Positions 26,808 through 35,926 of a stretch of DNA of 64,000 nucleotides are shown here, piece after piece (the stretch's first letter is position 1; each line of letters begins with the position of its first letter). Position numbers and translations under genes: made by a program. A model generated the notes under the pieces. The model was given only the letters and a program-made list of their open reading frames with translations. It made no database searches and was not told the origin of the DNA. This DNA comes from Gluconacetobacter asukensis (GTDB lineage Bacteria; Pseudomonadota; Alphaproteobacteria; Acetobacterales; Acetobacteraceae): positions 1-64,000 of the forward strand of contig NZ_JABEQE010000019.1 in the NCBI RefSeq assembly GCF_014174375.1. The letters are read 5' to 3'.

Positions 26808-28265
26808 ATGACTGACGATTTTGCCGCGATCCGCGACCGGGTGGGCACGGATTTCGAAACGTTCGACGATGCCGACGCGGCGGTGCGGCGCATTGCCGAA
26901 CTCTATGAATCGGCCGTGCATGAATTGCACGCGGCCTTCGGCCGGCGGCAGTCGGCCGGGCCGGTGGTGCCGACCTATCCTTACCTGGCCTTTGCCGTCA
27001 GCAGCGCGCCGCTGGCCGAGGATACGCGGCCGCCCTTCGACGTGGTGCTGGAGCCGGGATTCTACGGCACCACCCTGACCCGCCCGGAACTGTTCCGCGA
27101 TTACTGGCGCGAGCAGATCGGCATCCTGCTGCATCATTACCGCCAGCCGGTGCTGGTGGGGCGGTCGCGCCGGCCGATCCCGCTGCCTTATGTGATGGAA
27201 GAGGCGGTGACCGCCATCACCGAGGATGACCTGCGCCTGTTGCAGCGCCATTACGCCCTGCCCGACCTGCACGCCACCGACGACAGCATTGCCAATTGCG
27301 CGCTGATCCCACGCCCGGACGAGCCGCGGCCGCTGTCGCTGTTCACCGCCGAGCGCACCGATTATTCGCTGGCGCGGCTGCATCATTACACCGGCACCGC
27401 GCCGCGCCATGTTCAGCGGTTTATCCTGCTGACCAACTATCAGCGCTATGTGGACGCGTTTCGCGATTATGGCCGCGCGCAGGTGGATCTGGGGGGCGAA
27501 TATGACCGCTTCGTGGAGCCTGGCGACCAGGTGCATCGGCGCGGCGATGCGGCCCGGCCGCCGATGGCCGGATCGCTGCCGCAGATGCCGGCCTATCATC
27601 TGTGCCGGCCGGATGGTGACGGGATCACGCTGGTCAATATCGGCGTCGGGCCGGCCAATGCGAAGACCATTACCGACCATCTGGCGGTGTTGCGGCCGCA
27701 TTGCTGGCTGATGGTGGGCCATTGCGCAGGGCTGCGGCGGACGCAGCGGCTGGGCGATTATGTGCTGGCGCATGGCTATGTGCGCGACGACCATGTGCTG
27801 GACGACGATCTGCCGCCCTGGGTGCCGGTGCCGCCGATCGCCGAGGTGCAGGTGGCGTTGCAGGATGTGACGGCGCGGGTGACCGGGCTGCACGACTCCG
27901 AACTGAAGACGCGGCTGCGCACCGGCACGGTGATGACGACCGACAACCGGAACTGGGAATTGCGGCTTCGCGCACTGTTCACGCAGATCAACATGTCGCG
28001 ATCCATTGCGGTGGACATGGAGTCCGCGACCATTGCCGCCAACGGATTCCGCTTCCGCGTGCCGTACGGCACGTTGCTGTGCGTGTCGGACAAACCGCTG
28101 CATGGCGAACTGAAACTGCGCGGCATGGCCAATGCCTTCTATCGCGAGCGCGTCAGCCAGCATCTGACGGTGGGGATCGAGACGATGCGCCAATTGCGCG
28201 CGCAGGGGGTGGACCGCCTGCATTCGCGCAAGCTACGCGGGTTCGACGAGCCCCCGTTCCGTTGA
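26808..28265 (+). CDS. amn: AMP nucleosidase
   Basis: Cleaves AMP to adenine and ribose 5-phosphate, controlling adenylate pools. The 485-residue product has almost the E. coli length (484). The N-terminal Amn-specific domain (YPYLAFAVSSAPLAEDTRPP) leads into a nucleoside-phosphorylase-like domain with MVGHCAGLRRTQRLGDYVLAHGY and the ribose-binding DMESATIAANGFRFRVPYGTL. It starts 52 bp after tonB and probably has its own promoter; the thioesterase gene follows 35 bp later. Confidence 0.96.
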   Translation: MTDDFAAIRDRVGTDFETFDDADAAVRRIAELYESAVHELHAAFGRRQSAGPVVPTYPYLAFAVSSAPLAEDTRPPFDVVLEPGFYGTTLTRPELFRDYWREQIGILLHHYRQPVLVGRSRRPIPLPYVMEEAVTAITEDDLRLLQRHYALPDLHATDDSIANCALIPRPDEPRPLSLFTAERTDYSLARLHHYTGTAPRHVQRFILLTNYQRYVDAFRDYGRAQVDLGGEYDRFVEPGDQVHRRGDAARPPMAGSLPQMPAYHLCRPDGDGITLVNIGVGPANAKTITDHLAVLRPHCWLMVGHCAGLRRTQRLGDYVLAHGYVRDDHVLDDDLPPWVPVPPIAEVQVALQDVTARVTGLHDSELKTRLRTGTVMTTDNRNWELRLRALFTQINMSRSIAVDMESATIAANGFRFRVPYGTLLCVSDKPLHGELKLRGMANAFYRERVSQHLTVGIETMRQLRAQGVDRLHSRKLRGFDEPPFR

Positions 28266-28300
28266 AAGCGTCGCCCCGGGCAAAGCAAGGAAAATAGTGC

Positions 28301-28717
28301 GTGACCGATCCAGACCAGCAATCCGCCGCCCCCGTGCCCCCATCCGGCCAGCCAACCATCCGCGTGGTGGCGATGCCGGCCGATGCCAATGCGGCGGGCG
28401 ATATTTTCGGCGGCTGGCTGATGTCGCAGATGGATCTGGCCGCCGGCACCGCCGCCGCCCTGCGTGCCCGGGGGCGCTGCGTGACGGTGGCGATCGACAA
28501 GGTGATCCTGCACCAGCCGGTGCTGATCGGCGATGAGGTGAGCCTGTATACCGACATCATCCGCACCGGCCGGACCTCGATGTCGATCCATGTGCAGACC
28601 TGGCGCCGGGCGCGCCATTCGCATGAGACGGTGAAGGTGACGGAGGGTGTGTTCACCTTCGTCGCCATCGACGATGAGCGCCGCCCGAGACCGCTGCCGC
28701 CGGAGACGCCGCGCTGA
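28301..28717 (+). CDS. Acyl-CoA thioesterase, YciA-type hotdog
   Basis: Hotdog-fold thioesterase of 138 residues starting from a GTG at 28301. The YciA/BACH landmarks are RVVAMPADANAAGDIFGGWLMSQMDLAAG with the catalytic Asp in DIFGGW, then FHQPVLIGDEVSLYTDI-like VILHQPVLIGDEVSLYT. It hydrolyses acyl-CoAs to regulate acyl-CoA pools. It runs in the same direction as amn and may share its transcript. The 253 bp after it hold no supported gene. Confidence 0.92.
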   Translation: MTDPDQQSAAPVPPSGQPTIRVVAMPADANAAGDIFGGWLMSQMDLAAGTAAALRARGRCVTVAIDKVILHQPVLIGDEVSLYTDIIRTGRTSMSIHVQTWRRARHSHETVKVTEGVFTFVAIDDERRPRPLPPETPR

Positions 28718-28970
28718 GGGCGGGTTAACCTGATGCCGATGCGCCGCTGGACGGACCGGCGAATGGTGCGGCCTCGGCGCTGACCGGACCGTGAGGTCGC
28801 CACAAGCGGATCGGTCTCGGGGCGATCTGCCAGAAGCCGAGAACCCCCATCCCATGGCCCAGGCAGCGCATTTGCCGCCATCGTCTGGCGGCATCTCCCA
28901 TGGATTCTTCCGGGACTGTCTTCATGCGAAGGAAGACGGCCCCGGGATGGTCATGCGGAGCCGGTGGGCA

Positions 28971-29540
28971 TTATCCAACGCCCAACCCATACCCCCCATT
29001 GCAATAGACCAGAGGGTTTACCGCCTCGCCGTGCCAGGCGTTCGTCACCGTTCCGACAAGGACCTGGTGTGTAAAACCGTCCAGAACGTCGTGCAACGTG
29101 CAGAAGATGTTGGCCTCGGCATCAACCAGATAGGGTGTACCTTCAGCGTTGACCGCCCAGTTGCCGGTAGCGAATCGATCCGCGCCGGGATTCGCGCCGC
29201 TGAATTCCCGCGACACATCCTCGTGCGACGCCGACAGTATATTCACGCAGAATGGAGAGTTTGCGAGTATCGGCTGAAGGACGGAAGATTTCTTGTTAAG
29301 GCTGACAAGAATGGATGGAGGATCGAAACTGACCGATATCATTGACGTTATCGTAATTCCGAACCTCCCCCCCTGATGCCCGCATGTAATGACCGAAACG
29401 CCTGCCGCCAGCCTTCTCATGCTCCGGCGAAAATCATCAAACCCGACAGTGTTCATAATGTTCTTCACTCCCTGAACATCCGGGCGGCCGGTCTTGAGAC
29501 GGAAGAGTCCAGACAGGCTCGCCGGATGCCCGACATCCAT
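28971..29540 (-). CDS. Flavin reductase (HpaC/RutF-type)
   Basis: Split-barrel FMN-binding reductase: DFRRSMRRLAAGVSVITCGHQGGRFGITITSMISVSFDPPSILVSLNK is the classic NADH:flavin reductase opening of HpaC, RutF and related partners of two-component monooxygenases. The ATG at 29540 overlaps the stop of the TonB-dependent receptor by one base (TAATG), so coupling is likely and the product would be 189 residues; Met29 (29456) would give the usual family start. It should supply reduced flavin to a monooxygenase, most plausibly the luciferase-like enzyme at 35927 in the same island. Confidence 0.88.
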   Translation of the reverse strand: MDVGHPASLSGLFRLKTGRPDVQGVKNIMNTVGFDDFRRSMRRLAAGVSVITCGHQGGRFGITITSMISVSFDPPSILVSLNKKSSVLQPILANSPFCVNILSASHEDVSREFSGANPGADRFATGNWAVNAEGTPYLVDAEANIFCTLHDVLDGFTHQVLVGTVTNAWHGEAVNPLVYCNGGYGLGVG

Positions 29541-32110
29541 TAGAACGAGGCGTTCACGCGGCCGTAATAGTAAGCCCCGGTGAAACTGACACCGGCGGCA
29601 TTGGTGTCATAATAATTCTGGGACCCGAGATAGGCGAACTCCGCCGGGACCCGCCGAGGGCGCACATTGAACACATTGTTTGCTCCGACCGCGAAATGCC
29701 AGTGCCTGTTCAAGCGATATCCGACTTCGAGATCCGTAACCCAGAGCGGCGTATTCTTGAACTCACCGAAACATGTGTTCGAATATTGAAGGGCGTTGCC
29801 GTCGAGCGAACAGACCAGGTTCGCGGGCGTCTGATCCTGATAGGTGAGCATTGACGTGGTCTCGCCATACCGTGTTTCGCGCACGTTCACGTCCCACTGT
29901 CCGACCGTCCAATAGGCATTGAGGATGATCTTGCTGCGTGGGGCCCCGGCCGTGAGATAGTTCGCGGTTTGCTGATTCAGGTCCGGCAGGCCCTGCGCCG
30001 TCGTATTGATATGGGTCACGCGCGTCCGGTTGAGATTCAGCCCCATGCTCAGGGCCAGACTTCCGTACCGATGCAGCTTCACCATGTAATCTGCCATGAT
30101 GTCGAGACCCTGCGTCCGGGTCGACCCTACATTCGCGAAATAATTGACGCTGACGGCGTCGGTCGTCAGACCTGATGGAAGGGTCGCGCCTGTCAGGCCG
30201 ATGGCGTCGATCGCGGCCTGCCCGTTTACCGAACCGCCGCCCGCGATCCGATCGCGGATATCGATCTGGTATGCGTCGACGGATACGTGAAACCCATCGA
30301 CTGGCTCCATCACAAACCCGCCTTCCACACTGGTCGAGCGTTCCGGAGACAGGTTCTGCGCGCCGACGGACCGGCCCGCCGCGCTCGTCGTCGCAAGCAG
30401 GCCGACCGCATTGGTCGGTCCGACATTGAGGGCACTGAAATGCTCTTCGGGAAGGGTCGGCGCGCGGAAACCGTTGCTGATCGTGGCACGGACCGCAAAA
30501 CGCTTCGAAACATCGTAGCGTGTCGAAACCTTGCCGTTCTCAGTATTGCCCGCATCGGTGTAGTGCTCGAACCGGCCGGCAAAATCGAGATCCCATTTCG
30601 GAAGAATATGGAAATCGCCATCCATGTATCCGGCCCACACGTCGCGGCCCCAGTTTCCGGCATTCTCGGGCATCATGCCCGCGCGGGCCTGGGTTCCACC
30701 CAGTTCATATGACTCTGCTTCACCGGCCTTGATCTGATAGGTCTCCAGCCTGTGCTCGGCACCGAAGGCGAACGTCACCGGCACCGTGTTGGCAATCTTC
30801 CATGCCCGACGAAGGTCGAGATTATTGGTCCATTGGGCCAGCCGGTAGGAGCCGAGAAAGGCGCTGGTCGGCGTGTATCCGGTGGCATCGTACAGATCGA
30901 CGTTGGCGGTGTTCTTGTTCCCCATATCATCTTCGTCGGCGCCGTACGTCGTGCTCAGATCCCAGTGGAAGCCGAAGAAATTATCGCCCTTGAGGCCAAG
31001 CGTGGCTGCATAGTCATTTTCCTCGATCGTCTCCAGGGGCGAGAAGCCTGCCGGATAGATCGCGGGCAACCGGGTAGGGGTACGATAGTTTTCATACCCT
31101 TCCGAATGGCGATGCGCATAGGTGATCAGACCATATCCGGCCACGCCCTCCGTCAGGGTTTTTCCGAAATCGATACTGAGATTTTCTCGTGTTTCTTCCG
31201 GCGAGCTCATGATCTGATTCGAATTCTTCGGAAAATCGACGCCCGGCGTATACTCCGAACTTCCGCGCACGGCCCGAATATCCGTAGTCTTGACCACCAT
31301 GTGGTCGCTATGTGTCTCCTGCCCGGCAATATGGACGTAGCCGTCGTCGCCGAAATGGAATCCCCCATCGATGCCGACCTGATACTGCCAGCCATCCCCA
31401 TTATAGGCATTGGCTCCGGTCTGGCCCGTGATATTCAATCCGTGGTCCGTCTTTTTCGTAATGATATTGACCACGCCTGCAATCGCATCCGACCCGTACA
31501 TCGCTGCCGCGCCGTCGCGGAGAATCTCGATGTGGTCGATGGCATTTGCCGGGATCATATTCAGGTCGACCGGGGTGGAACCTTCCTGCGGTCCGGTATT
31601 GGTCGCGATGTTGGCGGTCGTATGCCGCCGTTTGCCATCGACCAGAACGAGAACTTCGTTGGGATTGAGGCCACGCATACGAATCGATGACGTCAGCGCG
31701 CCCGTATCGGTTCCCAGCGCCTGTTCGGTGATCGACGGATCGCTGCGCACCAGCGCATCGGCAATATTCACCTGCCCGGATCGCATCAGCGTGGCTGCGG
31801 TAACCACCGAGATCGGCGCCGTGGAATCGCGCGCATGCTTGTTGAAGGCATGCGTGCCGGTGACGATGACCGCTTCGCCCGCCGTTCCGGCCGAAAGATT
31901 CGCCTTCTGCCCCGCAGACGAGACAGATGGAGCCGGAATCATTTTCGGATTCGCGGTCCGATCCGTCTTCGTTTTATATTTGACGCCATGAACGGCATCT
32001 GGTGAAGAAACGGATCCGTCCGCCGTCTTGATGGTCTGGGCACCGGCAATGGGAGATCCAAACGGCAGAACCAGGATGACGGCAGCCACATACTTCTTTT
32101 GCGATAGCAT
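29540..32110 (-). CDS. TonB-dependent outer-membrane receptor
   Basis: Receptor of 856 residues from the ATG at 32110, which gives a clean signal peptide (KKYVAAVILVLPFGSPIAGAQ); seven further codons are open upstream. The plug (about 80-240) has SIRMRGLNPNEVLVLVDGKRRH and RDGAAAMYGSDAIAGVVNIITKK; a 22-strand-type barrel follows, ending with a terminal Phe (GAYYYGRVNASF). It is probably an uptake porter for a scarce or bulky ligand, and its translational coupling to a flavin reductase points to an organic substrate rather than iron. Start at 32131 is an alternative. Confidence 0.92.
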   Translation of the reverse strand: MLSQKKYVAAVILVLPFGSPIAGAQTIKTADGSVSSPDAVHGVKYKTKTDRTANPKMIPAPSVSSAGQKANLSAGTAGEAVIVTGTHAFNKHARDSTAPISVVTAATLMRSGQVNIADALVRSDPSITEQALGTDTGALTSSIRMRGLNPNEVLVLVDGKRRHTTANIATNTGPQEGSTPVDLNMIPANAIDHIEILRDGAAAMYGSDAIAGVVNIITKKTDHGLNITGQTGANAYNGDGWQYQVGIDGGFHFGDDGYVHIAGQETHSDHMVVKTTDIRAVRGSSEYTPGVDFPKNSNQIMSSPEETRENLSIDFGKTLTEGVAGYGLITYAHRHSEGYENYRTPTRLPAIYPAGFSPLETIEENDYAATLGLKGDNFFGFHWDLSTTYGADEDDMGNKNTANVDLYDATGYTPTSAFLGSYRLAQWTNNLDLRRAWKIANTVPVTFAFGAEHRLETYQIKAGEAESYELGGTQARAGMMPENAGNWGRDVWAGYMDGDFHILPKWDLDFAGRFEHYTDAGNTENGKVSTRYDVSKRFAVRATISNGFRAPTLPEEHFSALNVGPTNAVGLLATTSAAGRSVGAQNLSPERSTSVEGGFVMEPVDGFHVSVDAYQIDIRDRIAGGGSVNGQAAIDAIGLTGATLPSGLTTDAVSVNYFANVGSTRTQGLDIMADYMVKLHRYGSLALSMGLNLNRTRVTHINTTAQGLPDLNQQTANYLTAGAPRSKIILNAYWTVGQWDVNVRETRYGETTSMLTYQDQTPANLVCSLDGNALQYSNTCFGEFKNTPLWVTDLEVGYRLNRHWHFAVGANNVFNVRPRRVPAEFAYLGSQNYYDTNAAGVSFTGAYYYGRVNASF

Positions 32111-32491
32111 GATATTACCCCAAATTGCCATAAATCCGTCAGGTATCCAGGAGGGCAGTGTAAGACGCCCTGGCTACCCCGGGCCGGATTCTCATTGTTA
32201 TCGTTGGTCCTGAAGCCGGGCCGGCTTCATGAACCGCAAACCGAAAAACAGGCGCCCGGACGACGGAACGAAAGCCGATTCATATCCAGCGCTTTTTGCG
32301 AATTCTTCTATATGTGATTCCGTTATCGGAATGACATATCCGCTTATAACTTTGTCTTTTTGGAGTCGCAATATGATTCCATGCAAAATTGTTGATAATC
32401 GACATTCATTCGTCACAGAAAGGGGCCATGGCGACGGCCGGGACATGCAATGGGAGACCGCCTGCGACGCCGCAGGCATCCATGCATGAGA
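32111..32491. other. Intergenic region between the ABC operon and the receptor gene
   Basis: About 380 bp with no convincing gene. A perfect hairpin TGAAGCCG/CGGCTTCA lies at 32212-32230. The stretch 32330-32400 is AT-rich and may hold the receptor promoter on the minus strand. A small minus-strand frame (32198-32479) exists but lacks support. A partial match to the GntR-type dyad (32387-32400, two mismatches) is noted only weakly. Confidence 0.5.
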
Positions 32492-33220
32492 TCAGGATGA
32501 TGAACGGCGGCCGAGGAACTTCTGAACGATCTCGGTTTGAGGATTCATCATGACCTGTTTCACACTACCGATTTCACAAATCTCTCCCGCACTCAGAAAC
32601 GCCACGCGATCCGCCGATTCACGAACGAAATCCATGTCATGCGTGACCACGACCATGGTCATCCCTTCGCGCCTCAGGGTTCGCATTGTATCCAGCACCT
32701 CGGCGACCAGTTCCGGGTCCAGCGCGGATGTGACCTCGTCGAAGAGCATGTAGCGCGGTTCCATGGCCAGCGCGCGCGCGATCGCGAGGCGCTGCTGCTG
32801 GCCACCCGACAGATTCCTTGGATAGAAGGAGGCTTTATCGCCGAGGCCGACATGCGTGAGATGCCTGTGCGCGTTCGCAAGCGCCTCGCGCCTGGGAACC
32901 TTGGCCACGACCCTTGGCGCCAGGGCGACGTTTTCGAGCGCGGTCAGATGCGGAAAGGCCTCGTATTGCTGGAACACCATGCCGACCTTGCGTCGGAGAT
33001 GATTGATGCTGACTGACTTTGAACAGATATCGACACCGTCAACGAGAATCTCACCACCCTGTATCGGCTCCAGACCATTGATACATTGAAGGAGGGTCGA
33101 TTTACCCGAACCGCTTCCGCCGATCAGGCAGAGCAGTTCCCCCTGATGAACGTCCAGACTGATACCGTTCAGAATCATCGTCTCGCCGAACGATTTTCTG
33201 ACGTTTCTAATTTCGATCAC
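32492..33220 (-). CDS. Polar amino acid-type ABC transporter, ATPase subunit
   Basis: ATPase of 242 residues starting with a GTG at 33220 that overlaps the permease stop by four bases (GTGA). It has Walker A GGSGSGKST, signature LSGGQQQR, Walker B YMLFDEVTSALD and the H-loop VVVTHDMDF, plus the GlnQ/HisP-like start IEIRNVRKSFG. It powers the importer encoded just upstream. An upstream in-frame extension to 33424 is only readthrough of the permease gene. Confidence 0.93.
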   Translation of the reverse strand: MIEIRNVRKSFGETMILNGISLDVHQGELLCLIGGSGSGKSTLLQCINGLEPIQGGEILVDGVDICSKSVSINHLRRKVGMVFQQYEAFPHLTALENVALAPRVVAKVPRREALANAHRHLTHVGLGDKASFYPRNLSGGQQQRLAIARALAMEPRYMLFDEVTSALDPELVAEVLDTMRTLRREGMTMVVVTHDMDFVRESADRVAFLSAGEICEIGSVKQVMMNPQTEIVQKFLGRRSSS

Positions 33221-33873
33221 TCGGCCATCCTCCGCTCTATTCTGCGTGTGCAGAACGTGATGACGTGACAGATGAAGAAATACGTGGCGCCTATGCCGCC
33301 CAACACCAGGAAGGTGTGGTGGGTTCTGGCATTGAGAATCTGACCGGCCTTCGTCAGTTCGACATATCCGAAAATCCCCACCAGAGCGCTGTCCTTGACG
33401 AGGCAAAGCGCCGCCCCCACCCACGCAGGGAAGCCGCCGCGAAGGGCGAGCGGCAGCGACACCACCCGCAACTCCTGCCAGGACGACATGCCGAGCGACC
33501 GCGCGACTCGCCGCAGGCCGGGTGCTACAGCCTCATAGGCGCCCCGGACGATCTCCGCCGTCACCATCGTCATCCAGGCGCCCAGCGCCAGTGTGCCGAG
33601 CTGAAAGGCGGACAGCGGCCATCCTGAAATTGAAAGACATGTATCGAGGATAATGAGCTGAATGATCATGGGCACGCTGCGCACCACATCGACCAGGGGT
33701 GAGCTCAATACCCTCACGACCGGACTGAGTGCCCGCAACACCCCCAGCGGAATGCCCAGAAGAGTGCCGAGCAGGACAGACATGAAGGTCAGTTGGAGCG
33801 TTCGCAACGACGCCACCAGGACGTATAGCGCGTCGCTCCAATGGAGCTGCTGCCACGCCGCGGTATAATGCAT
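33217..33873 (-). CDS. Polar amino acid-type ABC transporter, permease 2
   Basis: Inner-membrane permease of 218 residues from the ATG at 33873 (MHYTAAWQQLHWSDALYVLV). The HisMQ-type features are LRTLQLTFMSVLLGTLLGIPLG and the EAA loop region EIVRGAYEAVAPGLRRVARSLGMSSWQELRVVSLPLALRGGFP, which contacts the ATPase. It lies two bases after permease 1 and overlaps the ATPase gene. The pair of permeases suggests a heterodimeric channel. Confidence 0.92.
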   Translation of the reverse strand: MHYTAAWQQLHWSDALYVLVASLRTLQLTFMSVLLGTLLGIPLGVLRALSPVVRVLSSPLVDVVRSVPMIIQLIILDTCLSISGWPLSAFQLGTLALGAWMTMVTAEIVRGAYEAVAPGLRRVARSLGMSSWQELRVVSLPLALRGGFPAWVGAALCLVKDSALVGIFGYVELTKAGQILNARTHHTFLVLGGIGATYFFICHVITFCTRRIERRMAE

Positions 33874-33875
33874 GG

Positions 33876-34544
33876 CTATCTCCGCCCATACAGACGCGCA
33901 TACAGAAGTTCCGCGCCCAGAATCAATAATTTGGCCATCAGGTAATACAGCAACGCCGCCATGGCGAACGTCTCGAGCGTGCGGTAATTGACCGATTGAG
34001 CCTGTTCCGCCGCGCCGGCCAGTTCCCGCAGGCCGATCAGCAGGCCCAGGGATGTGTTGAGCATGGCCCATATCATCTGGGTCATGACCGAATAGAAGAC
34101 GATACGCAGCAACTGGGGCCACACGATATAGGCGTAGGCCTGTGTCGCCGACATACCGAGTGAACGGCCTGAAATATATTGATAGCGGGGCACCGTTGCC
34201 AGACCGCCACGGAATATTTCGATCAGATAGCCGATATTGTTGAAGGAGATCGCCAGCAGAGTGGCCGCGTAGCTCGATATGTTGAAACCATATGCGCCCA
34301 GGCCGAAATATACGGCATAGACCTGCAGCAGGACGGGCGTATTGCGCGCGACGTCTACCCAAGCGCCAGCCACACCGGACCATACACCGCGGCCCTGCCA
34401 TCGCATGACCGCCAGCGGGACGGACACACCCACGCCGATGATCATGGACAATATGGTGAGCTGGAGCGTGACCACGGCCCCCTGCAATAACGAGGGCAGG
34501 TCCCGCAGCGCCATGACCCAGTGAAAATGGTAGTCTGACATCAA
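33876..34544 (-). CDS. Polar amino acid-type ABC transporter, permease 1
   Basis: Permease of 222 residues of the same family: LPSLLQGAVVTLQLTILSMIIGVGVSVPLAVMR, RNTPVLLQVYAVYFGLGAYG and the EAA segment EIFRGGLATVPRYQYISGRSLGMSATQAYAYIVWPQLLRIV. The start may be the first or second Met (34544 or 34541). It sits between the solute-binding protein and permease 2, about 50 bp after the former. Confidence 0.92.
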   Translation of the reverse strand: MMSDYHFHWVMALRDLPSLLQGAVVTLQLTILSMIIGVGVSVPLAVMRWQGRGVWSGVAGAWVDVARNTPVLLQVYAVYFGLGAYGFNISSYAATLLAISFNNIGYLIEIFRGGLATVPRYQYISGRSLGMSATQAYAYIVWPQLLRIVFYSVMTQMIWAMLNTSLGLLIGLRELAGAAEQAQSVNYRTLETFAMAALLYYLMAKLLILGAELLYARLYGRR

Positions 34545-34595
34545 AGAAGAAAATCCATCACAATATTCCCACCTGTATCAGGGCGCGAAGGCGCG

Positions 34596-35423
34596 TCAGG
34601 GCGAAACGGTATTGGTTGACAGATCAGGGAGTGGGCCATCACCGAAATAGGTCCGGTACAATTGCGCGAACCTGCCGCTGACGTTCTGGCTCCAGATAAA
34701 TTGATTGACCCAATTCAGGAACTGTACGTCGTCACGCCTAACGCCGATGGACACCAGATCGTTCAGCGGCACGGAGCCGGCATTCACGAAGTCCGGAAAC
34801 ATGCCGCTGTCCTGGAGGGTCTTGAAGACGCCGACCGCCTGCAATATCGCATCGACCTTCCCTTCTTCCAGCGCCAGGAAGGCCTCGTTGTCTCCGCCAT
34901 AGGCTGTATAGGTCGCGCCTTTTCCTTTCCAGGACCCGGCCATTTCCTTTTTCAGCAGAGCTTCGTTGGTCGTGCCGGCGACGCCACCGAGTCTTTTATC
35001 CGCAAGATCGGCGAAAGCGCTTATCCCGCTTCCGCGGCGAGAGATGATGATCGTCGCGTAACTCATGTAAGGGCGGCTGAAGGCGATGGTGAGACCACGC
35101 TGCGGCGTTCCCGTCGTGGACGCGATCAGCACATCGATGCGCTTGGCCACCAGGGCGGGAATCCGGTTGCTGGCGGGTGTCTCGATGATGTCGGCCTTGA
35201 CGCCCATGACCTGTGCCATATCCCGGCAATAGGCCACGTCGAAACCATCCGGTTCGTTACGGGCGTTACGATAGCCGGACGGAGGCGAGTCCAGGACGAC
35301 CCCGCACCGCAGCACCCCCCTATCGACCACGGTGTCGAGCGCGGACTCCGCAGCATGGGACGCGGGCACGTTTATCGCCCCCACCCAAACACCAACGCCG
35401 GCCGCCAGAATTCTTTTGAGCAT
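34596..35423 (-). CDS. Periplasmic family-3 solute-binding protein
   Basis: Binding protein of 275 residues with a signal peptide (MLKRILAAGVGVWVGAINVP...SHA). The mature part begins DTVVDRGVLRCGVVLDSPPSGYRN and has DVAYCRDMAQVMG and DVLIASTTGTPQRGLTIAFSRPYM, typical of family 3 amino-acid or opine receptors. It delivers the substrate to the permease pair and defines specificity, which cannot be read from sequence. First gene of the importer operon, divergent from the monooxygenase operon across a 503-bp region with two GntR-type dyads. Confidence 0.92.
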   Translation of the reverse strand: MLKRILAAGVGVWVGAINVPASHAAESALDTVVDRGVLRCGVVLDSPPSGYRNARNEPDGFDVAYCRDMAQVMGVKADIIETPASNRIPALVAKRIDVLIASTTGTPQRGLTIAFSRPYMSYATIIISRRGSGISAFADLADKRLGGVAGTTNEALLKKEMAGSWKGKGATYTAYGGDNEAFLALEEGKVDAILQAVGVFKTLQDSGMFPDFVNAGSVPLNDLVSIGVRRDDVQFLNWVNQFIWSQNVSGRFAQLYRTYFGDGPLPDLSTNTVSP

Positions 35424-35926
35424 GAACCACCTGCATGTGCGGACTTCAATTCCGCCGCCAATACTTCGCGAAACGGAGCGGCTCCGGGTATCATAACAAC
35501 CCGCACAACCTGTTTACAACGCAAGGACAGACGCATTTCAAACCACGAAAACCGTCGTGGTGCCCCACAGTGATTGCAGATTGTCTACGATCAGTCAACA
35601 TCGGAACGATCTTGTTTCGCAACGGATGGTTTCATTGACTTACCACGGATATCCCTCACTCTTACGTCATGAAATCCCGAAAGCCGGGACATTTCCGCGC
35701 TTGACAGATTGTAGACAATCGCCAATTTTATACGCGTAGCGACGGATCGGATGCGCGCAGAATGAGGCTCTGGGCATAAGGGACGTCTTTCGTTCGGAAA
35801 TATTCCGTCAATGGGCAATCGACGACCTGGCGGACGTGTCGAGAACGATCCTGATGAGACCGGCTGTCGTGCCCGCGCCACAGACGTGAATTCGGGAATC
35901 GTGTCTTTATCAATGGGAGCAAGATC
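35424..35926. promoter_or_regulatory. Divergent control region with two FadR-type GntR dyads
   Basis: 503 bp without a gene between the divergent importer and monooxygenase operons. Two dyads match the FadR-type operator pattern (t.GTm-N0-1-kAC.a, recalled from the literature): GATTGTCTACGATC at 35579-35592 (one stem mismatch) and GATTGTAGACAATC at 35707-35720 (perfect 6-bp arms). They are 128 bp apart, about 12 helical turns, which would suit looping between the two promoters. The probable binder is the GntR protein at 38739. Confidence 0.65.

Noticed and set aside
28725..28925. 66-codon minus-strand frame before the flavin reductase region
   Set aside because: No ribosome site, no recognised family, and Arg/Pro-rich content typical of GC-rich shadows.
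32198..32479. Small minus-strand frame with a GRLFFGLRF-like end resembling the last strand of a TonB-dependent receptor
   Set aside because: Only the last 15 codons look receptor-like, the rest is unrelated, and a hairpin overlaps its end; chance cannot be excluded.
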